Positions 1 to 13,475 are shown, counted from the first letter of the stretch. The stretch: DNA of 64,000 nucleotides from Coriaria nepalensis (GCA_027186245.1 CP114483.1:30076642-30140641); one strand, 5' to 3'. Notes: a model not told the origin generated them from the letters alone. Numbers and translations: made by a program.

Positions 1-3000
1 AAAAATATTAAATGCACTCTCAATTTTCATGCAAAAATAGCAAAGAGAAATGTTATGCATTAATTGATGAGTGTGATGTTTGACATGATATAAGCATAAC
101 ATTATAGTGAGGCGATGCATGGTCAAGACAGACTGAGCGGAGTTGCTGATCTCAGAAATTTTATTCGATCAGGTCTGACTAAGAGATGTCGATGATCATA
201 GATTTGATCTGATCATGGCGTACTAAGTAGGGTTGCTGATCTCAGATATTTTTTTTATCATAGAGGACCATAGATCATAGTAGTGTCGGCGGCAGCATCC
301 TCTAGGCCCATAGTAGAAAAAACATAATATTTGTATAGAAAAATTTATAAGAATTTACAAAACTATTCAATTAAGTTTTTAAAGTGTATTTGAATATATT
401 TTGTGCATGTGCGATAAAATCTTTATTTACTGAACTTTTTAGCTCATTGCAGTTGCTTGTGTTTGTAGCTGAACAAAAAGAAAAAGTAAGTAGTTTCGAG
501 ATTGAGTGAATGAAGTGCGATCAATCAGGTGTAGAGTACATATGGGTCTGATCTGTGGGGAAATAGAAAAATTTAACAAAGCATTTTAGAAATGCCTTCT
601 TTTAAAGCATTTTGAGAAGCTCTTAAAAGTATTACTTTGTTTTATTATCAAAATTATAAATATTATCGTGTTTATATATTTATATACAACGTATTATATT
701 TTCTTTTAATATTGTTGTCAAGATAGATTTAAATCAAGTTTTTAAGAAAGTTCAGATGTCTTTTTATTAAAGAGTTTGTAAGTTAGCTAGGTGACACTCA
801 TATTGATTATATTAAATTTTATGTAAAGTTAATATTGATATAGTTTCATACTTTATATACATAACAAGTTGTAGTGTTCTAATAGGATTCTATACGAAAA
901 TTTTAATTTACTAAAATTGCTTGCGCATATACATAAATGTGCTCATATTCACAACACCACCCAACAAACAAATTTCAATTTCTTCGGAGAATGGAATACC
1001 TCTACACCTTACACTACCGAAGAAGCCATTTCAATTTTTAAAAAATATATTTTTAGTAGATATAATTTGATATTTTATAGTAAAATATTTTAATTTTTAA
1101 TAATTATAAAAATTTTATTAAAAAAATTTTAAAAAAATATATATTTTCAATTTCTTTTTTATTTTCTTGGCAATACATTTTTTGTAGACATTTTTTGTTT
1201 TTGTTTTCTTTCCGGCAATAGAATAGATAACAATAAGAAATTAGGAAAGAAATTAAAAAATATATAAATTTAAATTTTATGAATATTTTTTATAATTATT
1301 AAAATTTAATTAAAAAATAAAAATTAAATTAAATTTGACATATTTATCACATAATTCTCGCTAAAAGATATTTTCTGTAAAATAATTTGGTTATTATGAA
1401 ATTATAATAATCAATGGATTCAAATTGATCCTTAATCTTTAAAAAATCTGTAGCTAATTAATAACATTCTAATTTATGTCTCTTTCATCATGTTGATCCA
1501 AAATTTCATATTTTCTCTGATTTATCCAACCTGCTCGATCTAGTCTAGTACATTGATTTCGGATTCTTAGTCAATGTTTGATTCGTATTTGAATTATTGG
1601 CTTGAATTAGGTGTCCCTTTAATTATTAAGTAAATTATACAATTAAATATGACATATTTTGTCTTGAGTTTAGTATTACAAGACAGATACCTTAATTAAG
1701 AGAATCTTATTCTTATTTAATCAAGATCATCAATAAAATAATGTAACGTTTTATTTCAGATACGTGTCAGATCTTCCACCCTACGTCTCTCAAACAATAA
1801 TTTTGTCTTTTAGGGGCCGGGGCATAATAAATCACGCTGTATGTATATACTCGGATTGAGCGGATACTATTATATTTTGCGTCACCATTTATTTTTATTA
1901 TTATTAAATTTTATTATTAAATGTTATTAATAATAATGAGATAGTCTTCCCTGATTAAAGATTAAAAAATATAATAGTAATAATATTATTATTATTAAAA
2001 AAATATTAAATTAAATGAAAAATAAATCAAATTATATGATGATTATTAATAAAATTGAAAAATCGTGTGCATTAATATTAATAAATTATTAGTTTGTTTT
2101 GATAGTTTTTGAAAGAAAATTAGAATATTTATAATTGACGTTGTTAACATTTTGAATAACTTTTATATATGTATGTGACATATCATATCATATGTAATCT
2201 TATTTATAATTTTTTTGATACATTTAAATAGGTGTCGTATGATAGTTTATGCTCATATAGTATATATTGATGCGTGAGTTTATTTTTATTATGTATTAAA
2301 TATATTAAGAATCATATATTATTCATATCTAAAGTTGAAAGTTAGATTTATAAATAAAAAATAATAAATTTAGAAATATATATTCATGTCGTATCATATC
2401 TTGAATTTTTAAAATTTTTCATATCACCGTATTCATACTTCATAAGTCATAGAAATAATCTTTCAACTAATTTAGAAATTTTTTTAATTAATTAATGAGA
2501 TAATAAGATATGATCATTTAAATAACTTTAGCTTACAATTACCTAAGTATTCAAATGACACGAAATGCGACTAAATTATCTTTTAAATAACTTATCACTT
2601 TAATATAAATAGAGTTTGGATTTTCTCTAATTATTTAAAATAATTAATTAATGTAATTTTTTAATTCTAAAATAATTTCTTAACTAATCTTTTTTTTTAC
2701 CCTACATCTTTCATTTGTTTTTACTTTTCTTCCCACTATTGAACACCACCGATTTTCAATCTTAACAAGAAATTTACCCTTCTATTTCTTATCTCCTTTT
2801 TTACTTCGATTAAATTATCAATCTTACAATTTATAGCATTAAGAAATTTGGGTATAAAATATAAGTTACACTGTTTCTTCACCCATACCTTACCAACTTA
2901 TCATTTACGTGACTAATTCTTGACGTTTCCAATGCGGTTAAATAAATAACAAAGGCGTCAGACCCAATAGACGCATACTTTCAATCCCTCGAACCTGCCA

Positions 3001-5470
3001 CCTAAAATTGATTTTCTACTCTTGCAAGTTGCTTGATAGCAACGATGTTTGAATAGTCGCTCTCCACGTTTTATTACTCTCTTGAGTCTCTTATTGAGTC
3101 TCTTATTACAGTGCAATCAGTCAAAAACAATAATCACTTGGGTAGACAAATATGAGTCAAACTTTTCCGATTAGCCTGTCAAACTGTTAATAATGCAGCT
3201 ACGACAATTTTGTAGAACACTGCAAAGCCATTGACTCGTTGATTCTTTGCAACGGATAATCGCTTAGAAATTTTTTATTTTTTATTTTTGGGAAACGTAA
3301 TCTCGTAGAAAATTGGACAACTACTTGTTTTTGTTTTTCCTTTTTACGGGAATTTCAATACTCTCGTAAGTCGTAATTACGTACTTCACTTTTTTAAGTT
3401 GACTTTCTCATATTTTAGAGAAAAATCGAGATGAACTAATAATTTAAGATTAAAATGTGACGTGGGATGCTCGATCACCATACCATTAAGAATACTCATA
3501 CTAGGAACGAATGGTTTGGGATTCTTTTTTTGTTTTTTTCCTAAGGTTTTAGGAATTTATACATAAGATAAGATGATGAGTTATTTTATTTTATTATTAA
3601 TTAAATTTAAGTTAAAATTATAAATTTTTATATAATATTAAAACTAGACGAAACATTAATTATGTGCTTATATTATGTTTCTTAAATAAATATTTATATA
3701 TATATTTAAAATAATATCACACGAAATAATATATTAAAAGAATAAGAGTTTTGAGAAATCAATACATACATGCATTGGCAAACCGAGATTTTTGTGCAGT
3801 GAGGATAAGCATATGGTAAAGGTAGAGAAATTACGAAGTGGGTGAAGTTTTGGGGATAAAATTTTAATTTTATATTACCTATATAAATATTCATGAGTGA
3901 TGTATTTAAAATATTATCTTGAGAATCTAGTATTTATATACAGTAGTGGATCTTGTATTTCTTGATAATGGTGATTAAAGTATGATATATATATATATAT
4001 ATTTATAGAAATTGAGCCAATCTAGCTTAGTATCCACAGTTTGACAAGTGTGAGATTGCAATGAAGGTAAGGTGTCAACTTCATCTTTGACTAAGAAAGA
4101 TCAATATTGGGGGGAGGCCCAATTCACACCGATGCTGAACCGCAGGGTTTTGTTGACCGGAGAAAAAATATATAAAAATTACACGACCCGACAAAATTAG
4201 CTGGCTTTAAAGAAGAAAAATATGTATCATATACTATTTATTATAACCGTGTACTCATATATCAAATCATTTTGATTCTGCTTCTCCCATCTAGTTTCTG
4301 TCTTTATCTCCTTTGCTGACTTCCTTTACTTTGAAGAGTGAGAAACAGATAAAAAAAATAATGCAACAATCCAAAAATATATAATAATAAAGTAATAATA
4401 ACAATAATAATGTAATAAAATTAAATAAAATTAAATATAAATTAAATTAAATTAAATAAAAAATTATATATATATATATATAAGTTGTCATGTTAGAAAC
4501 CACAAAGGCATATTGAATTTTTATTCGAATTACTAGTAATATAAAAATATGTTAAATTTGTTAGAAATAGCTTTTTCGCTAGCTTTATACAACTTAATTG
4601 TCTCTTCGACTCTTGATAATTGAAGTTTCGCACTACACGTTAGACTAAACATGTTAATTACACATTTTATTGTTAAAATATTAAAAACTCTCTATGTTAC
4701 CAATTATTAGTCAGATAGATTTTCGTTTTTTATTGAAAAATAAAAACAAAAACAAAAAAATAAAAAGCAAAAACAACAAAACTAAAAAAAAGGTAGTCTT
4801 AAGGGGGTTTCCTAACGGCTGGATCTGAAGTCGAGCGATTTTGGTTGTAAGGTAAAATAACGGACCAAACCGATGGTAAACGGTTCAGTTCGGTTTGGTT
4901 CGGGTTTGATTTCCAGGCATGTTTTTTTTTCCCCTTTTTTATGATTTAAAAGTTTTTAATTGATGTCGGAGGCTTATAAAATGAATCGATAATAAAAATG
5001 AAATTATTATAAATTATATATTATTATAGGGATATAGATTCTGAACTAAGGAGTTGCTAATATGAAAACAAAATAATCGGATTCATTGTCTAAATAATTT
5101 TGAGATAATATGGCAAGAAAATTAAAGTATTAATTCAAACTCTCCTATTAAGATTTTTGTTTATTTATTCCATTTTATATAGAGGGTTGTTTAATGTGTT
5201 TTAACTGTACGAATGAGCTTAAGCCTATATATCAACCTTCAATTATGTATATATATATATATATTGTTGATGCATAAATCTTGTCCCAATAACAATAATA
5301 TATTGCCCGATTATGATTCTTCGCCTGCACATAAAATGAAGGGTAAGTTGAGGTTGTATCCAACCCACCTCGTTCGATACTTAAGTTAGCTTCTTGGAGA
5401 AAAAATATTTTTTTTTCTCGAAAATAAATAGAGTGTTGTGAGTATAAAGTGACTAACCCATTAACCATTT
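1..5470. other. AT-rich intergenic region, no gene recognised
   Basis: I see no coding sequence here. The region is dominated by A/T runs and short TA microsatellites (near 3985-4002, 4467-4482 and 5249-5266). Two landmarks stand out. One is an imperfect direct repeat near 139-172 and 231-259 sharing GTTGCTGATCTCAGA. The other is a short stretch at 4862-4921 with CGGTTCAGTTCGGTTTGG-type sequence, a composition often found at the ends of plant hAT elements. Short open frames have no recognisable domains and are treated as chance. Confidence 0.5.
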
Positions 5471-6550
5471 TAGGGTTTTAATATTTATGCTACCTCATAG
5501 GAGGACCACACCACAACAGCTGTGGCCCTACACGTGGCAACTTCTGAGTGTGTTATACTAGTGGTAGCTGGTGCTCTTATCCTTCTTCCTAATTGTATCA
5601 TGATATAGTCAAAGATTTGCTCCACACTACCTATATCAGAGGATCTTTATCTATTGACCTCTATCCATACCATGCGTTACATAGTGGTCCAGCCACGCTA
5701 GCCAACTTGTCATGTTCTTGCTGCTCTCAAATCCTCCAACTAGACACCGAATATTTGATCAAATCCAAGCACCATGGTACTGAGCATATCTTGTTGGCAG
5801 CAACACTCCAATTTGATCTTATGAGACAAATATGCCAAAACAGGATCAACACTCTAATACTGAATTGACCTAGTTAGTACACATAAACCATGGCCTCCAT
5901 TGCGTGAATAAGGTCTATCTCCTCTAACTTTAGGCAGTCAGTGCGACATAATAACTCTAGCCTTCTCTTTACTTCTATCCGAGTGAGAGGAAAAGTCTCC
6001 CCCAACAGTCATGCCCTTAGCAGCTCATCTATATAGAGTTTAGGGAGGTGTTACCTATTCAACCTAAGTATCTACACCCATCCTTAGACCTCAAGCAATG
6101 TGCCAACCACTCCCCATCCCAAGTCACATCGAGTCTCTTCAATTTTCCTTTCAGAAATAATGTCTTCATTATTATCCCTTTTTTATTGTTATTATTACGC
6201 ATGTATATGTATATTATATACATATGGAAAGGTTTGCTTGGGCCGTGACTAGGGTGTAAAGACCCACTTAGACCTTCTTTTGCGCACTCTAGCCACCTCT
6301 TCTTCTACCAATCATACTCTGATCGCTTTGATGACTTATGCACCTCCTTCTCATTTTGCATTACACCTTCTCCGTAGATCAAGTAAGTTTTCTAGAAAAA
6401 CCCTTTTTTATTTTCCCACTATTCTTCGTATTCTTCCTTCTTCCCTTCACGCCTTTTTTATTTTTTTCAAAACTTTTAACATTTTGATCCAAATTTTGCT
6501 TTTGACTCTAGTTTAAGTGTTTATCTTTCTGCTCGAGCTATTTGATTGTA
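5471..6550. other. Unidentified GC-richer block
   Basis: This block is visibly less AT-rich than both flanks and keeps several modest open frames on the plus strand (5593-5868, 6048-6248, 6280-6516). None shows a domain, signal peptide or repeat that I recognise, and the frames are not joined by convincing splice sites. A G-box-like ACACGTGGC lies near 5530. It may be a degraded retroelement or a diverged pseudogene, but no homology was seen on either strand. Confidence 0.25.
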
Positions 6551-6971
6551 GGCCCACTTAACACTTAGATCATTTTTGCGGCACTTAGAATGTTTCCATA
6601 GGTCTTGAAATGGAATCACTTTCGAGTGGCGCTTATTGTTTCCATAAACAATAATATTGTTAACATTACAAATTTATTACCTTAAACTTTGGTTTAATTT
6701 ATTAAAAATAGTTTATTAGGGATTGAGATTAATGACAAGGAAATTATGAATTATGGAAAAATAAAGATTAATTATAATTTAAAGTGTTAGGAATTAAAAA
6801 ATTAGATAATAGAGAAAGAGTGTGTGAGAGAAAATGTGAGGAAGAATTAGAGTGAGAGAAAAATACTTATGGGGAAAATTCAGGTTGAGAGAGGATTTAA
6901 AAATTATTATATGAGTGGAGTAAAAAAAAAGAAAAAAAAAGAATTACAAGGGTTTAAAAAAAAAATTATTC

Positions 6972-7233
6972 CCACCCTACTAGTCTATGGTATAGGTGGG
7001 TTGGACTAGATAAGGCCAGGCTGGGCAAGGCTTATACGGGTCCAGCGGGCCAAGCTGGACCCAACTAGGCTTAATCGAGTCCCAGAATGCTAGACCAAAA
7101 TGGGTCAGCCTGACGAATTTAAAAGTAAGTTCAAGCCCGACCTCTAAAATAGGTCGTGTCAGATTTTGAGCCAAACTTATTTATTAGGCCATGGGTCAGG
7201 CTGAAAAAACCCGATCCATTTTGATAGGTCTAA
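6972..7233. mobile_element. Probable DNA-transposon terminal fragment
   Basis: The stretch is rich in GGCCAGGCTGGGC-, GGGCCAAGCTGGACC- and CCATGGGTCAGGCTG-type words and ends with TTTTGATAGGTCTA. This resembles the GC-rich subterminal regions and ends of plant hAT-type and related DNA transposons, in contrast to the AT-rich flanks. No transposase sequence is attached, so it is a non-autonomous element or a remnant. The superfamily assignment is inference from composition. Confidence 0.4.
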
Positions 7234-8696
7234 AACAGACGATCATTATTGATAAGAAAAGATATCCTCAATAATTTACTATTGATCTCTATATTATCTA
7301 GTATAATGAAAAATAATTTTATAAAGAAAATAATATTAAATTTAGATATAATTTATATAAATTTAATTAATTTAATAATTAGTTATATTATCATTTATTG
7401 AATAATGATTAAATTATATATTTTTTATTTAAAATTTATTTAAATTTTATTTTCATACCATTTTGATCATTGCGACTCCTTACTTTAGAGGCTACATTAT
7501 TCTCTGATTGTGGTGTAAAATACAATTTCTGTACCTAATGTTTCTTTTATCCTAGTAAACAAAAGAAGAAGAAGAAAAAATATATTAATAAATGAGAGAA
7601 GGAAACAAGAGAGATGAACGATTTCGAGTTTGAAAACTAACAGTGAAAAATTTTAAAATTTGTTTGAAAATGTTTTCTTCCCTCCCATGACAAGTATAAA
7701 ACACTGTTACCTTTTTTTTTTTTTTCCCATAAAGCCTTCTCCAATACGTAGAGGTAGCTACATCTTTCGATCATTCTCTCATAATTGTCATCAATATTGG
7801 ATTCTTATATAAGTTAATAATGCTTTCTTTCACGGGTGAAGTGAGAAAGTTAGTTCGGGCAAAAATCCAAAGGCCCAAAATAAGATTTACTGTGTGGAAT
7901 TTGCTGAGTAGAAAAAGCAAAAAAAAAAATAATAATAAAGAAGGAATTTTGTCGCATATCATAGAAAACGTGAAGACTTCTTCTGGTTGTCATTAGTTTG
8001 GTTTTGAACTCCGTGTGGAATCACAATTTTGCATTGTGAACGAGTAGCCTCGTAATCAGCAGAATCTTAAATTTTGTTCTTGAAAAAACAAAAAACCAAA
8101 AAACCAAAATGAAGAAAAAAGATAAAAGGCAGTCTAACTATATCTTAATTGTGTTCTTGGGTTGATTTGCTTTTAGTATCTATCGAAAATGTTTTCGAGA
8201 CAGTCATCTCATTTAACACGAGGGAAGTTCGTGATTCATAAGTAATTCGTATTAATGGTTCGATTTATCATCTTATCTAGCAGTTGAGGTAGTTGATATG
8301 GTTGTTAATAGAGCTTTTGATATGTCCATTTAAAGTTAATTCAACAATTAATGTTGTCGATTACGAATATTTTCATGTATTTATTTTATTTTCATTTTCG
8401 CTTCTCCTATTCTTGGAAAACAAAATTCGACCCCAAGGTCAAATAAAATTCTTGTAAAATTGACAAATTAATATCTCATTTAAATAATAATTTTCACGGA
8501 TTCTATTTTTAAGAGATTCACGTATTAAAATAATATCAATAGCTTAATCAATTATTAATGATTATTAGAGTTACATATATACCCATATATAATAATTAGA
8601 GACACACTAATACATACTAATTAAGAGTACACTTACACTTAATCATAAATTGGGAAAAAATAAATAATTAAACCGAACGAAAATCACTATACAAAT
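7234..8696. other. AT-rich upstream region of the first PLT gene
   Basis: No gene is seen. The stretch runs up to 8697, where sequence shared with the upstream region of the second PLT copy begins. Open frames here are AT-rich and lack recognisable domains. Confidence 0.5.
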
Positions 8697-9055
8697 ACAG
8701 CCGAATGAAAAGATTATAGTAACTGAAATAAAAATTATATTTCTAAGAGCACACGTTAGAATATTTAGAATATGGTTTAATAGTAAGGTCGGTCCATGTT
8801 GAAAATACAGCTGTAATAGGTATGCGTCACAAAATGTATTACATATTAATTAATAACATAAATATAAATATAAATAAATATTACAGAGTGTTATTATATG
8901 GTACAAGTCTCCCCAATGAAAATGAAATCAGATCGGGACCGCAAAACCAATAATACAATACCAAAATGTTTTCTCGTGTTAAACAAAACGCCTTCTGGGA
9001 CTACTACAAGCAAGTTGTATGTACGTAAAGCTGATGTAATACCTCCTACTTGGTC

Positions 9056-9063
9056 TATATAAA
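9056..9063 (+). promoter_or_regulatory. TATA box of first PLT gene
   Basis: TATATAAA lies 123 bp upstream of the start codon inside a stretch conserved with the second copy, followed by ACCCCACTTCG. Its spacing suits a plant RNA polymerase II core promoter with a leader of roughly 90 bases. The corresponding site of the second copy reads TATATTAA. Confidence 0.65.
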
Positions 9064-9178
9064 CCCCACTTCGTTTTCTCTGTTCAGTAACCCATCAAAA
9101 CTTATCCTCCATCTTCAGTTTGTGCTGCTTACAAGAAACTCTGTCAAAATCTCCTAGTTACGAACTCAGTGCCTGAAA

Positions 9179-11548
9179 ATGGCTGAGTTAGTAAAGAAAA
9201 ACGTTACTTTACAAGAAACGTCCCAAGAGAAAAACTTACCACTAGATTTTGATCCTCCAAAAAAACCAAAGAGAAACAAGTTTGCTATTGCTTGTGCCGT
9301 TTTGGCCTCCATGACTTCAGTTCTATTGGGTTATGGTGAGTGAACATTTGTTTTTTTTTTTTCTGTTTCTCTAATTTTGAGTACTTCATTATTACAGTAC
9401 AGAAACAACGAGTTTTTTCTTCTTCTTGTTTTTCTCAATATTAGAATTATATTTTATTCTACGTATTGGAGTAATAAGCTGTTCGTCTCGATTTTCCCTC
9501 CAGTAGATTGTTTTGTTTTTATTTTATTTTATTGTAATATTTTTATTTTTATTTTGTGTAGTAGTTTAATTTTAACTCTATTTTCTTACAAGAAAAGTGA
9601 AAAAACTGCGCCGCATGAGTATGGATAACGTTTTAGGACATTATCTAACGCATGTGACATTCATGGTCCTTAATTAATTGCACTCCTTATCATCAGACAT
9701 CGGTGTAATGAGTGGAGCCGCCATCTTCATCAAGGACGACTTCAAACTCTCCGACGTGAAGATTGAAATCCTAGTTGGAATTCTTAACATCTACTGTCTC
9801 ATCGGCTCGGCTGCCGCTGGAAAAACTTCAGACTGGATCGGCCGCCGCTATACTATGGTGGTTGCCGGAGCAATATTCTTCGTGGGAGCTATACTGATGG
9901 GATTCGCCACTAACTATGCATTTCTTATGTTTGGTCGGTTCATTGCTGGAGTCGGAGTTGGATATGCTCTTATGATTGCTCCGGTCTACACTGCCGAGGT
10001 TTCTCCGGCGTCCACCCGTGGCTTTCTCACATCCTTCCCTGAGGTTATTTTTTTCATCCATTTCCTAATTAGAGATCAATTAGTTCCATATATAAAAGGC
10101 AACTAGTTAATTCACTCATGATTTTTTCATATAAAGACGCATCTTATTATTTTTTGTCATATTTATTAATTCATTATCTCATTATTTTTCTTGTGTTTAA
10201 CGTTATGTATTAATACTTAATTAATTCTGTAGAGGAAGAAAAAAAAGTGAATATCTGTCTCAAGGTGCATGTGACACAATCTCTTAACATGTTGTGCCCA
10301 ATTAAGAATTAGGTCTAATTGTAATTTAGTAGTAAATAAATATGAAGTGATTCCAATTATTTATTTATTTATTTATTTAGACTAAATGACAAATTAATTC
10401 TTAAAATTATAAAATTGAGCTGATTGGTTTTGATCATTTCATTATAGGTATTCATCAACGCAGGAATATTACTAGGCTATGTTTCCAACTACGCATTCTC
10501 AAAGCTGCCAACTCACTTGGGCTGGCGGTTCATGCTCGGGGTGGGTGCAATCCCCTCCGTCGGGTTAGCCCTCGTGGTCTTGACCATGCCCGAGTCACCT
10601 CGTTGGCTAGTCATGCAGGGCCGGCTCGGAGATGCCAGGCGTGTTCTCGAGAAGACCTCGGACTCTAACGAAGAAGCACAACTACGACTGGCCGATATCA
10701 AAGAAGCCGCCGGAATTCCAGAAGACTGCACAGACGACATCGTGGAAGTTACCAAAAAAAAACAGGATCGAGGCGTATGGAAACAACTGTTTGTTCGACC
10801 AACACCTGCTGTGCTTCATATTGTCATTGCAGGAATTGGTATACACTTTTTCCAACAGTCATCCGGTATAGACGCCGTTGTTTTGTATAGCCCGAGAATT
10901 TTCAAGAAGGCGGGGATCACATCATCCGACATGATACTAGTTGCCACAATAGCCGTTGGATTTGTGAAAACAATTTCCATCTTAGTGGCTACGTTTTTGC
11001 TTGACAAGATCGGACGGCGTCCATTGCTCCTGACCAGTGTTGCAGGTATGGTTGCCTCGCTCGCAACCCTCGGATTGAGCCTCACGATCTTAGAAAACTC
11101 CCACGACAAGGTTATGTGGGCTGTAGCAGTGTCGATCACAATGGTGCTATCGTTCGTTGCATCCTTCTCGATCGGCATAGGGCCCATCACGTGGGTTTAT
11201 AGCTCCGAGATCTTCCCTTTGAAGCTGCGGGCCCAAGGGACGAGTATCGGTGTGGCTGTAAATAGGGTTACGAGCGGGGTGATTTCAATGACATTTCTGT
11301 CCCTCAGCAAAGGGATCACAATTGGTGGGGCTTTCTTTCTCTTTGCCGGGATCGCATCCGTAGCTTGGGTATTCTTCTTCTTTATGCTACCGGAAACACA
11401 GGGTAGAACTCTAGAAGATATGGAGGTGCTTTTCGGTAATTTAAGGTGGAGGTTGGACAAGTGGAAGCAGAACAAAGTTGACGGAAAAGGTTACAATAGT
11501 AAGGGTAATGGTCAGATTCAGTTGGAGACTAACAGACAAGCTAATTAG
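9179..11548 (+). CDS. PLT: Polyol/monosaccharide transporter (PLT family), tandem copy 1
   Basis: Predicted exons are 9179-9335, 9697-10043 and 10448-11548, giving 534 residues, close to Arabidopsis PLT5 (about 540). All junctions are GT-AG and the frame stays open. The product is a 12-helix major facilitator of the sugar porter family, expected to import polyols and some monosaccharides with protons at the plasma membrane. Visible hallmarks are DWIGRR at 98-103 after helix 2, PESPRWL at 216-222 after helix 6, QQSSGIDAVVLYSP in helix 7, DKIGRRPLLL in the second repeat, FPLKLRAQG and the C-terminal PETQGRTLE. The start is chosen from the AAAATGGCT context, the aligned start of copy 2 and the typical short cytosolic N-terminus. 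The intron phase pattern (1 then 0) is shared by all three copies in the window. The PLT family call is firm; the exact substrate and the orthologue within PLT are not determinable. Confidence 0.93.
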
Positions 11549-12165
11549 ATATCGGTATGTAAGTAAATATGCTTTCGTTGCTTTTTTTTCTTTTTTTTCC
11601 TCCTCCTAAATAGTAGTTAAGACTTGAGAAGAGAGTCGTATCATGAGTCAGGTGTGACAGTGTGAGTTGGGTAAGGGAGTCAATGTTTTCTCACGTTGAA
11701 AAAAGCAAGGCTTGCCGTTGCCCCAAACAAAGAAAATGGTAAAAGAATTGTTATCACCAATTCAACATGTGCTTTATGTGATTTTGGTTTCGTAACCGGG
11801 AGTTTTTAGACTGAGGCGGAGACAGCAACTTGGACAAGGGCGGGTGGAAATTTAAAATACGGCAGGTAAGAATGTTTTGAAGGGTGGCCGCGGTACGTAT
11901 GATATGTTTTATAATTTTCAATTTTTATGAGGATAAAAAAAAAAATTGAAAATTTAATGTAAAAATTTAATTTTTAAAAAAATGAAAAGCTGCGTACCTA
12001 GCCATCTCGTGAAGCGGATTCAGTCTTAGCCCACTTTCTCTATATTTATTATTATAATAATATCTTAACCATTCATTTTGATCTAACAATTAAAGAAATG
12101 ATACGTTGCAAGTAAAGATAAACATAAGCTGACTGAAAATATAACTAATTTGATCTAAAATATGA
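11549..12165. other. 3' flank of first PLT gene
   Basis: This holds the probable 3' UTR and flank. It is shared with 16133-16690 with several indels; for example the word ACGGCAGGTAAGAATG occurs in both. No other gene is seen. Confidence 0.5.
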
Positions 12166-12605
12166 TTAATTTATAATCCATATTTGACTTATTTTTCTCT
12201 CCAGATCAAGTTTCCGGTCTAGACCGAGTTCTCGATTTAGAGACATTAATATGTTTTTATCCTTCAAGATCGAAAATTTAAACTGCACTGGGAACCCAGA
12301 CCGAGTTCTCGGTCTTGAAGGGTTGAAACATGTTTGTCTTTCAAGACCAAGAATTCGGTCTAAGTTCTCGGTCCATACCGAGTCCTCTGTCTTGAAAGAC
12401 ATAAACATATTTGTCTTTTTAGACCGAGAACTCGATCTGAGTTCCCAGTCCATTCTGTATTCCAGTCAATATGGAGTCCTCTGTCTTGAAGGACAAAAAT
12501 ATATTTCTGTCTTCTTAGACCGATAACTTGGTCTTGACCTGTAACTCAGACCCAGACTGTGAGAGATATTATATTATATTAAATTCGCATGACAATTAAC
12601 TTATG
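12166..12605. repeat. Palindromic GACCGAG minisatellite-like block, copy 1
   Basis: Imperfect repeats of words such as GACCGAGTTCTCGGTCT, TTGAAGGACATAAACATAT and TTTTTAGACCGAGAACTC recur every 50-70 bp in both orientations. The core GACCGAG...CTCGGTC is self-complementary, so each unit can form a hairpin. The block keeps weak open frames on both strands, a by-product of the palindromic repeat. The same block follows the second PLT gene (16690-17081). Origin is unknown. Confidence 0.6.
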
Positions 12606-12904
12606 ATTCACATACTACTTTTATGACAAAAGCTATCAAGTAACAAGATATAGTGACGTGTCAATACACTTTGATGTTACCATACATAGTGATATGACAA
12701 CACTATATTTTATCATCGAGCGGATTCATTCTACTTAAAGACTAACCATAAGACCATTCTATTTTAGCATAAAACATTCTATTTCACTGCTCACTGGAAA
12801 GTTTTCTATTTCATCATTCTACTTCAACAAAAATCATTCTACTTCAACCATTCTACTTTACCAAATGTAAGACCATTATTAATTTTTACTTATTTTTTCT
12901 CCAA
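12606..12904. other. Unduplicated spacer between PLT copies
   Basis: AT-rich sequence with a short motif recurring three to four times near 12750-12860 (CATTCTACTTCAAC, CATTCTATTTCA). No coding sequence is seen. Confidence 0.4.
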
Positions 12905-13475
12905 ATGGCTCTAAGGCATAATATTGATACCCAAATGGTAATACCTAAAGGATTGACCGTGAAAGTAGATGATGGGTCATTCGTTAATGTGTATCATCTA
13001 AAGTTCAAGTGTGTTGACCATGTCTATAATTCATATAATAGTAATGCAAGCGAGGTTGGGTTTAGCATTCGCGACGAACGTATATACAAAGGTACTACTA
13101 TCGTGACTAACAAAATGTTCACATGTAACAAGAGAAAGAGAAATAGAGTCCTGCCAAAAATCCTCTAACAAAGGCAAAGAAGAATATGCCAGAAACAAGA
13201 TGCGGTATATGATGTAATGTACTATACTTATGGGTGAAATCCATTGCACAATTACGAGCTGATAACATCATCAAATAGACACTTACTCCGCTCGTAGAAA
13301 AAATAACTCTGGAGCAACGTTTTGAGATTGAAACGGTAAATATAATCAGAATTTTCTCAAAAAAAGTGCATGATCTGAGGAGAGCTTTAGCTGATAGAAT
13401 GGATAATATAGGTTATACTAGAGACGAAAAAAATTATTTAAGAGAAAGTCACTATACAAGTATTTTTCTAACGAT
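12905..13475 (+). pseudogene. FAR1/FHY3-related (FRS) fragment, decayed
   Basis: An 87-codon frame (12905-13168) contains a FAR1 DNA-binding domain core, YNSYNSNASEVGFSIR followed by FTCNKRKRNR, matching the family pattern of aromatic residues, GFSIR and F-x-C-x-K. The similarity continues past stops and in another frame: LHNYELITSSNRHLLRS near 13243-13295 corresponds to the domain's C-terminal zinc-finger end (HNHEL...H.LRS). EIETV and then NIGYTRDEKNYL (near 13410-13440) resemble the following FRS segment. FAR1 proteins derive from MULE transposases and act in light signalling, but this copy has several stops and a frameshift and the expected second His of HNH is Tyr. It could be a broken FRS gene or a MULE remnant. 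Confidence 0.6.

Larger units (their letters stand above)
8697..12605 (+). repeat. Tandem duplication, unit 1 (carries first PLT gene)
   Basis: This unit matches 13556-17081 in the same order: promoter, three-exon transporter gene, 3' flank and GACCGAG repeat block. Similarity starts at the shared word ACAGCCGAATGA (8697 and 13556) and ends at the shared TTAACTTATG (12605 and 17081). Beyond these points the sequences are unrelated. Indels are confined mainly to introns and flanks. The 950 bp between 12606 and 13555 are not duplicated. Confidence 0.85.

Noticed and set aside
10513..11475. Minus-strand open frames of 80-124 codons opposite PLT exon 3, and their equivalents at 15415-16074 and 45040-45351
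   Set aside because: They are shadows of the conserved plus-strand transporter exons. They recur in each PLT copy only because the sense strand is conserved, and they have no recognisable domain.
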